Part shown: piece by piece, positions 1 through 6,301 of the stretch | How the letters are laid out: each line of letters starts with the position of its first letter | Numbering within the stretch: position 1 is the stretch's first letter | From: Bacteroidota bacterium | GTDB taxonomy: Bacteria; Bacteroidota; Bacteroidia; Chitinophagales; LD1 | Assembly (NCBI GenBank): GCA_947457525.1 | Contig: CANGXE010000071.1 | Coordinates: 1-7,165, forward strand | Direction: 5' to 3' | Length of the DNA stretch: 7,165 bases | Program-made: the position numbers and the translations under genes | Notes under the pieces: generated by a model | What the model was told of the DNA's origin: nothing | Database searches by the model: none | What the model saw: the letters and a program-made list of their open reading frames with translations, nothing else

Positions 1-813
1 AAACAACTAAATACTGAGTTAGAACAGAAAGTAGCCGACCGTACTACCATGTTGCGCGAAACTTTGGCCCAGTTGGAAGTATCTAAAGATGAACTCGCTG
101 AGGCTTTGGAGAAAGAAAAAGAGTTGAGTGATTTGAAAACTCGATTTGTTTCTACGGTGTCCCATGAGTTCAGAACGCCATTAAGTGCGATACTGTCTTC
201 AGCCGCGTTGATTGGACGCTACGAAACTACTGAGCAGAATGACAAACGCATGAAACATATTGAAACGATAAAAGAAAGTGTGAAAAACCTTAATGATATG
301 TTGGGGGATCTGTTGGCTTTAGGAAAATTGGAAGAGGGGTTAGTTGGGGCCTGTGCTTCACCTTTTTCCTGTTTGCAATTTATGCGTGATTTTGTGACAG
401 ATATGCAAGAGATCTGTGGTAAACAACAACAGATTATATTAAACTATAATGGGGAAGAGATGGCATGCTTGGATAAGCGGTTGCTGAAAAATTGTTTAAT
501 CAATTTAGTTTCCAATGCCATTAAGTTTTCACCTGATGATGGGTTGATTACATTTGATGTCAGCAATACTCTTGATCAGCTTGAAGTAGAAATTCAAGAC
601 CAAGGCATTGGAATTTCAGAAGAAGACCAGAAACATTTATTCGAACGTTTTTTTCGAGCCGAAAATGCACAAAATATTCAAGGCAACGGCTTGGGGTTGC
701 ACATTGTATCTCGATACCTTGAATTGTTAAAAGGTAGTATATCTTTGAGCAGTCAAGTCAACAAAGGCAGTCAATTTAAAATCACTATTCCAAACATAAC
801 ACCAAATCTATGA
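1..813 (+). CDS. Sensor histidine kinase, 3' part (5' end outside the window)
   Basis: This is the C-terminal part of a two-component sensor kinase that autophosphorylates on His and passes the phosphate to a response regulator. The frame is open from base 1, and the 16 codons before the first ATG (base 49) read as a charged, Glu/Lys-rich coiled coil, so that ATG is very likely internal and the true start lies upstream. Numbering from that ATG, the dimerisation domain has the phospho-acceptor His39 in the H-box SHEFRTPL. The ATP-binding domain follows, with N-box Asn156 (NLVSNAIKFS), G1 DQGIGI (184-189), F-box LFERFF (197-202) and G2 GNGLGL (212-217). All catalytic boxes are intact. No sensory domain is visible; the linker is of the kind that often follows a PAS domain, but that is inference. 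The stop overlaps the next gene's start as ATGA, implying translational coupling to its probable partner regulator. The signal sensed is unknown. Confidence 0.96.
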   Translation, partial: KQLNTELEQKVADRTTMLRETLAQLEVSKDELAEALEKEKELSDLKTRFVSTVSHEFRTPLSAILSSAALIGRYETTEQNDKRMKHIETIKESVKNLNDMLGDLLALGKLEEGLVGACASPFSCLQFMRDFVTDMQEICGKQQQIILNYNGEEMACLDKRLLKNCLINLVSNAIKFSPDDGLITFDVSNTLDQLEVEIQDQGIGISEEDQKHLFERFFRAENAQNIQGNGLGLHIVSRYLELLKGSISLSSQVNKGSQFKITIPNITPNL

Positions 814-1871
814 GAAAGAAAATTTTAATTATTGAAGATAACAAAGCCGTTAGAGAAAATATTGAAGAGATATTAACGTTATCAGGCTATGAAGTGTCCG
901 CAGCAGAAAATGGGAAAAAAGGTATTGAGGTGGCACAAAGTAGTTTACCCGATTTGATTATTTGCGACATCATGATGCCTATATTGGATGGATATGGTGT
1001 TTTACATTTATTGAGTAAGTCTGCTGAAACTTCCTCTGTTCCATTTATTTTTCTTACTGCTAAATCAGATCGCGCTGATTTCAGGAAAGGAATGGAAATG
1101 GGAGCCGATGATTACATCACCAAACCTTTTGATGATATAGAACTGCTAAATGCGATTGAAGTTCGATTGAAGAAGAGTGAATTAGTTAAGCAAGAGTTTT
1201 CCGCCAATGCCAAAGGTTTGGATGAGTTTTTAAACCTAGCACGCATGACAGCTAAAGTTGAATTGACCTTAGACGATCGTAAGTTACAACAAGTAAAGAA
1301 GAAGCAATTACTGTATGTCCAAAACCACCGACCAACCTATTTGTATTTTGTATCGTATGGTAAAATCAAAACTTATAGAATAAACGATGACGGCAAAGAG
1401 TTGATAACAGCTATATATACTGAAGGAGATTTTTTGGGCTATGGGCCTTTACTAGAAGAAACATTGTACATGGACAATGCAGAAGCATTGGAAGATGCAG
1501 AGGTAGTGCTTATTCCTAGGGCTGATTTCTTGGCTTTGATTAGCAAAGACCGTCAAGTAGCAGCAAAGTTTATAAAGTTGTTATCTAGAAATCTGGCGGA
1601 GAAAGAAGATCAACTAATTAATTTGGCTTATAACTCTCTACGCAAACGAGTAGCCAATGGATTGCTACATGTATACGATAAGTATAAAAAAGAGCCGAGT
1701 GATCAACCAAAGTTAGAAGTCGCTCGCGAGGACTTGGCTCAGGTGGTGGGTGCAGCTACGGAAAGTTTAATTCGTACATTGAGTGATTTTAAGCACGAGC
1801 ACCTGATTGAGGTAAAAGAAGGTAAGATTGCTATTTTGAATGAAACTAAATTGCGTACATTAGTCAATTAG
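810..1871 (+). CDS. Response regulator with receiver, cNMP-binding-like and Crp-type HTH domains
   Basis: This is a cytoplasmic transcription factor, 353 residues, probably phosphorylated by the kinase encoded just upstream. Residues 1-122 form a receiver domain with the acidic pair Glu9/Asp10, phospho-acceptor Asp53 (ICDIMMP), Thr83 and Lys105 (TKPF), all intact. Residues about 155-245 form a cyclic-nucleotide-binding-like beta roll (YFVSYGKIKTYR and GDFLGYG segments). The usual Arg-Ser phosphate-binding signature for cAMP is not evident, so nucleotide binding is doubtful. Residues about 270-345 form a Crp-type winged helix, with a likely recognition helix around 315-328 (AATESLIRTLSDFK). 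The only Cys is Cys52, beside the phospho-acceptor, so an FNR-type Fe-S cluster is excluded. The ATG lies in the ATGA overlap with the kinase and has no clear Shine-Dalgarno, which fits coupled translation. The gene converges on the cbb3 oxidase operon. Control of that operon is plausible but not shown by the sequence. Confidence 0.95.
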   Translation: MRKKILIIEDNKAVRENIEEILTLSGYEVSAAENGKKGIEVAQSSLPDLIICDIMMPILDGYGVLHLLSKSAETSSVPFIFLTAKSDRADFRKGMEMGADDYITKPFDDIELLNAIEVRLKKSELVKQEFSANAKGLDEFLNLARMTAKVELTLDDRKLQQVKKKQLLYVQNHRPTYLYFVSYGKIKTYRINDDGKELITAIYTEGDFLGYGPLLEETLYMDNAEALEDAEVVLIPRADFLALISKDRQVAAKFIKLLSRNLAEKEDQLINLAYNSLRKRVANGLLHVYDKYKKEPSDQPKLEVAREDLAQVVGAATESLIRTLSDFKHEHLIEVKEGKIAILNETKLRTLVN

Positions 1872-1880
1872 GGGCCAATT

Positions 1881-2306
1881 TTACTCCCATTTGTCACGGT
1901 CGCTAATATCTGTATCTTCCGCTTCTTTATAAGGATTTTTGTGCTGCGAGCTCATTTCAAAACCCTCTTTGTTTTGTTGCTCGAGTGTCCAAGAGTCGGT
2001 CAAGCTTGTTTCAATCCAAAGATTACCACTTTTGCGGAATAATTGAACAGAAAGTCGGTATTTTTCCCAAAAAGAATTTTCTAAAACACTAACGGTTTGT
2101 GTGCCACAAACATGCAAATCGCCTTCGTTAGTCTGCTTTCTGCATGTGCTCAATTTCTTGTTATTTAGGATTATTTTTGACTTGGGTAAAGAGACCCCGT
2201 CAACGTGTGGCGCATCAAAAAATTCGATTTTCAAGTAAGGGAATTCTGTGTTGAATTCAGCTTGAATTTCTTGGATAGTCTTAGTGTTAGTGATTTTGAT
2301 TTCCAT
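1881..2306 (-). CDS. Conserved hypothetical small soluble protein, last gene of the cco block
   Basis: The product has 141 residues, no signal peptide and no membrane segment, so it is probably cytoplasmic. I cannot assign a function. It resembles, from memory, a family of small uncharacterised Bacteroidota proteins that share an N-terminal motif like EFNTEFPYLKIEFF (17-30) and a C-terminal motif like FRKSGNLWIETSLTDSWTLE (90-109). Both are visible here; the family link is recalled and was not searched. Two cysteines, Cys55 and Cys67, flank an EGDLHV stretch. The last 25 residues are strongly charged and probably disordered. The ATG is chosen because it gives the full N-terminal motif. The gene begins 29 bp after the DsbD_2-like gene's stop, a gap with no obvious promoter, so co-transcription with the oxidase genes is likely. 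Its stop is 9 bp from the stop of the convergent response regulator gene. Coding status rests on the codon-consistent frame, the motifs and the operon position. Confidence 0.85.
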   Translation of the reverse strand: MEIKITNTKTIQEIQAEFNTEFPYLKIEFFDAPHVDGVSLPKSKIILNNKKLSTCRKQTNEGDLHVCGTQTVSVLENSFWEKYRLSVQLFRKSGNLWIETSLTDSWTLEQQNKEGFEMSSQHKNPYKEAEDTDISDRDKWE

Positions 2307-2335
2307 AACGCTTTGATTTTAATAGATGATAAAAT

Positions 2336-3049
2336 TTATTTTTTGTGACAACAAGTATGTTTAGTGCAATCTGTTTTACTCATCTCAGGACTGATGTATG
2401 GAATGCCCAAGCTCAACCCTCGAAGGATTAGTAAAATAGCCATAGTAGATACTACAACAGGAACCGCCTTGCGAATATTGTTGCGCCATTGAAGAGTTAT
2501 GCTTCCTGACAATAAAGTAGCGCTTAACATGGCGGGAGCAGTACCTAAGCCAAATGCCATCATAAACAAAGCTCCCTGCATTGGCGAACCTGTGGCGATA
2601 GCTCCTGCTACACCCATGTATACCAACCCACAAGGTAAAAGTCCGTTCAACAAACCGATGAAGAGTAAAGACTCCATACTTTTCTTTATAAACAAGCCAC
2701 CTAATGTTTGCTTGATGATAGCAACTACTTTATATAAAGGTTGTAAAAGAGGTGTTGATGTGCTGAATGATTTTGGCCAAAGCACGTCAACAAGAATAGC
2801 AACTCCTAAGCCTATAGACAACCATTGCTGATAGCCGGCCATCACAAAACCTTTACCGAGCAAACCAAACAAAGCACCCATTGCGCCATAAGTAAGAATG
2901 CGCCCAAGGTTATAACTTAATGTCCCCAATATTCTCTTAGCAGGGTGACTATGATCCACAGGCAATGCCAATGCGATTGGGCCACACATGCCCACGCAAT
3001 GAAAACTACCCAAAAAACCAAGCGTCAAAGCCGCTAATAGAAATTCCAT
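2336..3049 (-). CDS. Sulfite exporter TauE/SafE family (DsbD_2-like) membrane protein, probable cbb3 maturation factor
   Basis: This is a 237-residue inner-membrane protein with about six hydrophobic segments (near 3-29, 44-66, 75-92, 128-150, 156-181 and 194-213). The opening GFLGSFHCVGMCGPIALALP (11-30) is the hallmark of the DsbD_2/TauE-SafE group, with Cys18 and Cys22 spaced like a metal or thiol site. A second conserved Cys sits in LLPCGLVY (Cys140), at the matching place in the second half. The C-terminus after the last helix is Cys/His-rich: Cys228, His231, Cys233, Cys234 and His235. Database names such as sulfite exporter are inherited and probably misleading. Members of this group recur in cbb3 oxidase gene clusters of several phyla, so a role in copper delivery or thiol reduction during oxidase assembly is the best inference. 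The ATG is 3 bp after the ccoH stop, implying coupled translation. The substrate is unknown. Confidence 0.9.
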   Translation of the reverse strand: MEFLLAALTLGFLGSFHCVGMCGPIALALPVDHSHPAKRILGTLSYNLGRILTYGAMGALFGLLGKGFVMAGYQQWLSIGLGVAILVDVLWPKSFSTSTPLLQPLYKVVAIIKQTLGGLFIKKSMESLLFIGLLNGLLPCGLVYMGVAGAIATGSPMQGALFMMAFGLGTAPAMLSATLLSGSITLQWRNNIRKAVPVVVSTMAILLILRGLSLGIPYISPEMSKTDCTKHTCCHKK

Positions 3050-3052
3050 CTT

Positions 3053-3493
3053 TTAGTTAATGTTTATTGTTCCTTCTTGATAATAGGTAGCACCATTGGC
3101 TTCCCAGTCTACTTGCATTTTGTATACACCACTCGCCAATTTATCGGTTGGCAATAAGCATCGACCAAGGCTATCTGCTTCGCAACTCACAGTAACATCT
3201 TTCGAGCTGTCGCTTGCTTTGTAAAACAAAACCTTTGCTATTGTTTTGTCTGTGGTCGGAAACTGCAATTCGATTTGCGCATCGCCCACATTCCAACTCA
3301 AGGGTGTAGGCAAAGCACGCGCGCGCTGCACCTTTTCAATATGGTCTTGGTGTTTAAGTTCTTCAGCATAATAGTCTTCGCGCACCAATTCTACTTTGTT
3401 GCGTGTTGCCATATAAACAAGCGAAAGCATAGCTATAGCAAATGCCACATACACTATTGCTATTCCCCATCCCCAATTAAATTTCTTAAACAT
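3053..3493 (-). CDS. ccoH: cbb3 oxidase assembly protein CcoH (FixH family)
   Basis: CcoH is a single-span membrane protein that associates with assembling cbb3 oxidase and is needed for its stability in other bacteria. This product has 146 residues: a short N-terminus, one membrane helix at about 9-29, then the family signature around 40-57 (DYYAEELKHQDHIEKVQ) and a periplasmic beta-rich domain. That domain ends in GVYKMQVDWEANGATYYQE (122-140), typical of FixH. Cys104 and Cys112 lie close together in the periplasmic part and could form a disulfide or bind a metal, which is inference. The start is the ATG directly before FKKFNWGW, 15 bp after the ccoG stop, with a weak GAAG Shine-Dalgarno-like element. 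Position after ccoG matches the fixNOQP-fixGH order, which supports the name more strongly than sequence alone, because this family is poorly conserved. Confidence 0.92.
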   Translation of the reverse strand: MFKKFNWGWGIAIVYVAFAIAMLSLVYMATRNKVELVREDYYAEELKHQDHIEKVQRARALPTPLSWNVGDAQIELQFPTTDKTIAKVLFYKASDSSKDVTVSCEADSLGRCLLPTDKLASGVYKMQVDWEANGATYYQEGTININ

Positions 3494-3508
3494 AATCTTC
3501 AGTTTTAA

Positions 3509-4903
3509 TTATTGACTTGGTGCTAAAAAACTTGTTTTTACTTGATCAATTTGTGCGCCATTTGAAAGCACATTGATTTTAATCTTGTTGTGTCGTTGGT
3601 TTAATACACTCTTATCTATATCAATAAACATTACCGCTTCGCCAATTGATTCTCCCTTGACAATTAAATCTTTGCCCACCATTCTTACTCCGCCTTTCAA
3701 TGATTTGTCTTCCAACTCAAAAGAGACCGGTATGTCATCTCGTGTTTTATTGATTAACGTTACTTCATACAAGTTGCTGATTTTGTTGTTCGGCTGCTCT
3801 TGATACAACATGCCTTGTGCGCGCATCACATTGGTCTCAATATCTTTGCGCCTAAGCAACAAGGCTGTGAGTACAGTAAGTAATATCACCAACACAGTAG
3901 TATAAGCCGCGGTGCGAGTAGTAAACTTAGTTTTCTCGCCCCGAGCAATGTTGTTTTCAGATGCGTATTTAATCAACCCCGTTGGGCGATGAAAGCGAGT
4001 CATAATGTCATCACAAGCATCAATACAAGCCGTGCAGTTAATACACTCTAACTGCGTACCGTTGCGGATGTCGATGCCCGTTGGGCAAACTTTTACGCAT
4101 TCAAAACAATCTACACAATCACCTGTGCCTGGCTCCGGGTTTTTCTTGAATTTAGCTCTTGACTCTCCGCGTACTTTATCATAAGCGACCACGATAGAGT
4201 TTGGATCGAGCATTACTCCTTGCAAACGTCCGTAAGGACAAACGATGATGCAAACTTGTTCGCGAAACGCCCAATAAACTCCGAAGAACGCGAAGGAGAA
4301 TAGCACCAATGGAATGAAAGTAGTGATGTGTTGAATAATTCCTTCTTTAGCGTAGAGCACCACATTGTCCATACCGATTAAGTAAGACAAAAAGTAGTTA
4401 GCGATGACAAAAGCAATTGTATAAAACGCTAAGGCTTTACCACCACTTTTCAAAATTTTCTCTTGGTTCCAAGGCATGTTGTTCAATGCCTTTTGTTTCT
4501 CGGAGTCACCTTCTATCCAGTATTCTACTTTGCGGAAAACCATTTCCATGAAAATGGTTTGCGGACAAACCCAACCACAAAACACCCTACCAAACACCAC
4601 AGTAAATAACACTATGAACACCACAAACGTAAGCATGGCCAACACGAACAAGAAAAAGTCTTGCGGCCAAAACACCATGCCAAACAAGATGAATTTTCGT
4701 TCGAGCAAGTTGAAGAGAAACAGAGGTTGCCCTTTGATTTTTATCCAAGGCAGTATGAGAAACACCGCTAGATAGATGATGCTAACTACAGTGCGGGCGT
4801 TGTAAAACTTACCCTTCGGCATCTTTGCAAATATCCAGTTGCGTTTACCATCTTGTTTGATGGTCCCTATACTATCTCTAAACTCTTCGTTCACGGTGCT
4901 CAT
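3509..4903 (-). CDS. ccoG: cbb3 oxidase accessory protein CcoG (FixG/RdxA-type Fe-S membrane protein)
   Basis: CcoG is a polytopic membrane protein with two 4Fe-4S clusters. The Rhodobacter homologue reduces Cu(II) to Cu(I), which feeds copper to the CuB site of cbb3 oxidase. This product has 464 residues, a normal length. Membrane helices lie near 37-53, 83-104, 157-178, 195-212 and 333-350. Two membrane-associated Cys pairs are present, Cys109/Cys113 (FCGWVCPQ) and Cys218/Cys222 (VCIIVCPYGR). The ferredoxin domain has Cys263, 266, 269 and 273 followed by Pro, and Cys287, 290, 293 and 297, so all eight cluster ligands are intact. Residues about 370-464 form the C-terminal Ig-like FixG domain. 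The start ATG is 6 bp after the ccoP stop. Gene order (P-G-H) is the standard one. Nothing looks truncated or frameshifted. Confidence 0.97.
   Translation of the reverse strand: MSTVNEEFRDSIGTIKQDGKRNWIFAKMPKGKFYNARTVVSIIYLAVFLILPWIKIKGQPLFLFNLLERKFILFGMVFWPQDFFLFVLAMLTFVVFIVLFTVVFGRVFCGWVCPQTIFMEMVFRKVEYWIEGDSEKQKALNNMPWNQEKILKSGGKALAFYTIAFVIANYFLSYLIGMDNVVLYAKEGIIQHITTFIPLVLFSFAFFGVYWAFREQVCIIVCPYGRLQGVMLDPNSIVVAYDKVRGESRAKFKKNPEPGTGDCVDCFECVKVCPTGIDIRNGTQLECINCTACIDACDDIMTRFHRPTGLIKYASENNIARGEKTKFTTRTAAYTTVLVILLTVLTALLLRRKDIETNVMRAQGMLYQEQPNNKISNLYEVTLINKTRDDIPVSFELEDKSLKGGVRMVGKDLIVKGESIGEAVMFIDIDKSVLNQRHNKIKINVLSNGAQIDQVKTSFLAPSQ
4537..4560 (-). repeat. 9-bp inverted repeat with a 6-nt loop inside ccoG
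   Basis: The arms AAACCATTT (4537-4545) and AAATGGTTT (4552-4560) are exact reverse complements around CCATGA. The element lies in the coding stretch for the EMVF region of CcoG just after the first Cys pair. It is AT-rich, and a repeat of this size is not very surprising by chance in 7 kb, so no function is claimed. Confidence 0.5.
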
Positions 4904-4909
4904 TAATGT

Positions 4910-6070
4910 TTATTTAGTAACAAGGGTAGTAGAATCGGTAGCTTTAGCTGTGGTATCAACGGCCATTGTGTTAGCTCCTTCGGTGTAGATTTTACCTTCC
5001 GGTGCTTTGGCGTTAGCCGGTTTTGAGCCTTGAAGACTGTTAATGTAGCTCACTACGTTTTTCATGTCTACCGGAGTTAAGTCAGACGACCAACTCTTCA
5101 TCCCTTTGGCCGGCCAGCCATATTTCACTGACTTAAACACTTCACCCAATGAACCACCATGTATCCAGTATTCATCACTTAAGTTGGGTCCTACAGTTCC
5201 TTCAGCATTCTTTCCGTGGCAAGTCACACAGTTCGTAGTAAAAATGTTTTTACCCTCGTTGATGCCGGCAGCATCAGCCAACACGATGTTGTTTTCATCT
5301 ACGTTAGAAGCATTCTTGCGCACATACTCTTCCGTTTCTGCTTTGGCACGTTCCATATCTGCGGCATATTCATCTAAACTCAACGGCCCACCTGCCACGT
5401 GATAGTAACCTAAGTAGAACACTGACCAAATGATAGTAAGATAGAAGCCATATTTCCACCAAGGCGGCAAGTTGTTATCCAACTCATGGATGCCATCATA
5501 GTCATGATCGAGCATGATGTCTTTCTCTTTCTCTATGGCCACCGATGCGTTTAAGTTGTCGATGAACTTCGGCAGGTGAATGTTGAAAGCATGAGCTTTT
5601 TCTGCTTTTTTTTCTTCCAAACCTGCCAATACAGTGCGTATGCGAAGTATTAAAACGACTACGGCAAATAACTCTGCCATCAATACGATACCCGCCATAA
5701 TCAGCGTCCAATCTCCAAACACATTTTGGCTGGCTTTCACCGCTTCTACAGGAGGATTGTTGGCAGCGTTAATCGGGTCTTGTGCAAAAGCAAATGCCGT
5801 GGTTAACAAAAGCACAATCAATGCGGCAGCTTTTTGTTTTGCTTTTTTGATTTGTATTTGTGTCAACCCGATAAGCACATTACCCAAGATGAGTACGACT
5901 ACTAATAGGATAAGCATAGTGCCGAAGATGAGCCACCAGATGGGGTTCATGCCGGAAGCAGGAGCTGCTGTTGCCGCTGCTTCTTGCGCAAAGCAGGAGA
6001 AGGACAACACAGTGGCTGCCATAGCAATTATTCCTTTTTTGTGGCGATTGTTTTTTATAGTTGAAATCAT
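4910..6070 (-). CDS. ccoP: cbb3-type cytochrome c oxidase subunit III (CcoP), monoheme form with an extended N-terminus
   Basis: CcoP is a membrane-anchored cytochrome c that passes electrons to CcoO and the CcoN active site. This product has 386 residues. The FixP N-terminal anchor is at about 186-224 (LDHDYDGIHELDNNLPPWW then a membrane helix). The cytochrome c domain has one heme site, CVTCH at 281-285, with Met324 in KGMKSW as probable sixth ligand. Proteobacterial CcoP has two CxxCH sites; one is what I know of Bacteroidota CcoP, so this is not a defect. Residues 1-150 hold two successive units: a signal-like segment (about 11-28) plus helix (44-69), then a second signal-like segment (81-96, ending AFA/QD) plus helix (119-146). 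Lys-rich 75-80 and 153-159 agree with a cytoplasmic location for the loops. The tail (350-386) is Ala/Thr/Lys-rich and probably disordered. The start ATG precedes an n-region RHKK and lies 24 bp after the ccoQ stop. Confidence 0.96.
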   Translation of the reverse strand: MISTIKNNRHKKGIIAMAATVLSFSCFAQEAAATAAPASGMNPIWWLIFGTMLILLVVVLILGNVLIGLTQIQIKKAKQKAAALIVLLLTTAFAFAQDPINAANNPPVEAVKASQNVFGDWTLIMAGIVLMAELFAVVVLILRIRTVLAGLEEKKAEKAHAFNIHLPKFIDNLNASVAIEKEKDIMLDHDYDGIHELDNNLPPWWKYGFYLTIIWSVFYLGYYHVAGGPLSLDEYAADMERAKAETEEYVRKNASNVDENNIVLADAAGINEGKNIFTTNCVTCHGKNAEGTVGPNLSDEYWIHGGSLGEVFKSVKYGWPAKGMKSWSSDLTPVDMKNVVSYINSLQGSKPANAKAPEGKIYTEGANTMAVDTTAKATDSTTLVTK

Positions 6071-6094
6071 AATCTGATTTTTTTAAAGTGTTGC

Positions 6095-6274
6095 TTAATT
6101 TTTTTCGTTAGGGTCTAAAGGCAATTGCTCCAATTCGTGGATGTAGTTTTTATCGGCTCTCAAGGCGAACCATATCATGCTGATAAAAACGATGACGAAA
6201 ACCGCCAAGGCAACTTTCGGGTATAAGTCTATACCCGAAATGCCTGTGGCGTATTTTTTTATGAAAGAGAACAT
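6095..6274 (-). CDS. ccoQ: cbb3-type cytochrome c oxidase subunit CcoQ (FixQ)
   Basis: CcoQ is the small single-span subunit that stabilises the cbb3 complex. Translating the minus strand gives a 59-residue protein: MFSFIKKYATGISGIDLYP, then one membrane helix at about 21-38 (VALAVFVIVFISMIWFAL), then a short polar tail RADKNYIHELEQ and the ending PLDPNEKN. The GIDLYP segment before the helix and the PLD element in the tail are features I associate with Bacteroidota CcoQ; neither was searched. The ATG is the only reasonable start, because an in-frame stop lies close upstream. It has an AAAAAG-rich leader but no strong Shine-Dalgarno. It lies between ccoNO (27 bp gap) and ccoP (24 bp gap), the canonical CcoQ position. 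Codons 12-20 form a perfect inverted repeat, listed separately. Confidence 0.93.
   Translation of the reverse strand: MFSFIKKYATGISGIDLYPKVALAVFVIVFISMIWFALRADKNYIHELEQLPLDPNEKN
6215..6240 (-). repeat. Perfect 11-bp inverted repeat with a 4-nt loop inside ccoQ
   Basis: On the plus strand the arms are TTTCGGGTATA (6215-6225) and TATACCCGAAA (6230-6240), exact reverse complements around AGTC. In ccoQ mRNA this would form an 11-bp stem with loop GACU, starting about 34 nt after the A of the start codon and covering codons 12-20 (ISGIDLYPK). There is no following U-tract, so it is not a standard Rho-independent terminator. It could slow translation, protect downstream mRNA from 3' decay, or simply reflect codon choice under protein constraint. 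The pairing is certain; a function is not. Confidence 0.85.
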
Positions 6275-6301
6275 AGTTTGCTTTTTAGAATTTATAATGA
6301 A

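Noticed and set aside
49..51. First in-frame ATG as the start of the histidine kinase
   Set aside because: The frame is open to base 1 and the codons before the ATG continue the same coiled-coil linker, so this Met is internal and the gene is cut by the window edge.
810..1871. Regulator as an oxygen-sensing Fe-S FNR protein
   Set aside because: It has only one cysteine, beside the receiver phospho-site, so it cannot hold an FNR-type cluster.
1865..1895. Possible bidirectional terminator between the convergent genes
   Set aside because: Only three or four G-C pairs can form across a loop of about 12 nt, and there is no proper T-tract.
2499..2831. Plus-strand open frame of 110 codons opposite the DsbD_2-like gene
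   Set aside because: It is a shadow of a strongly supported membrane protein gene, with no family motif of its own.
3526..3539. AAAAAC/GTTTTT repeat near the ccoG stop
   Set aside because: The loop is only two bases and the arms are nearly homopolymeric; it lies in coding sequence and is expected by chance in AT-rich DNA.
3542..3549. TTGATCAA palindrome as an FNR/Crp-type operator
   Set aside because: FNR sites are TTGAT and ATCAA separated by four bases; this is a compact palindrome within the ccoG 3' coding region, far from any likely promoter.
4910..6070. Loss of the second heme c site in CcoP as a sign of gene decay
   Set aside because: The single CxxCH, the FixP anchor motif and the Met ligand are intact, and one-heme CcoP is normal in Bacteroidota as far as I know.
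5634..6077. Plus-strand open frame of 147 codons opposite the start of ccoP
   Set aside because: It is antisense to a well-supported gene, has no recognisable motif and has Ala/Thr/Ile-rich composition expected from complementing ccoP's hydrophobic codons.
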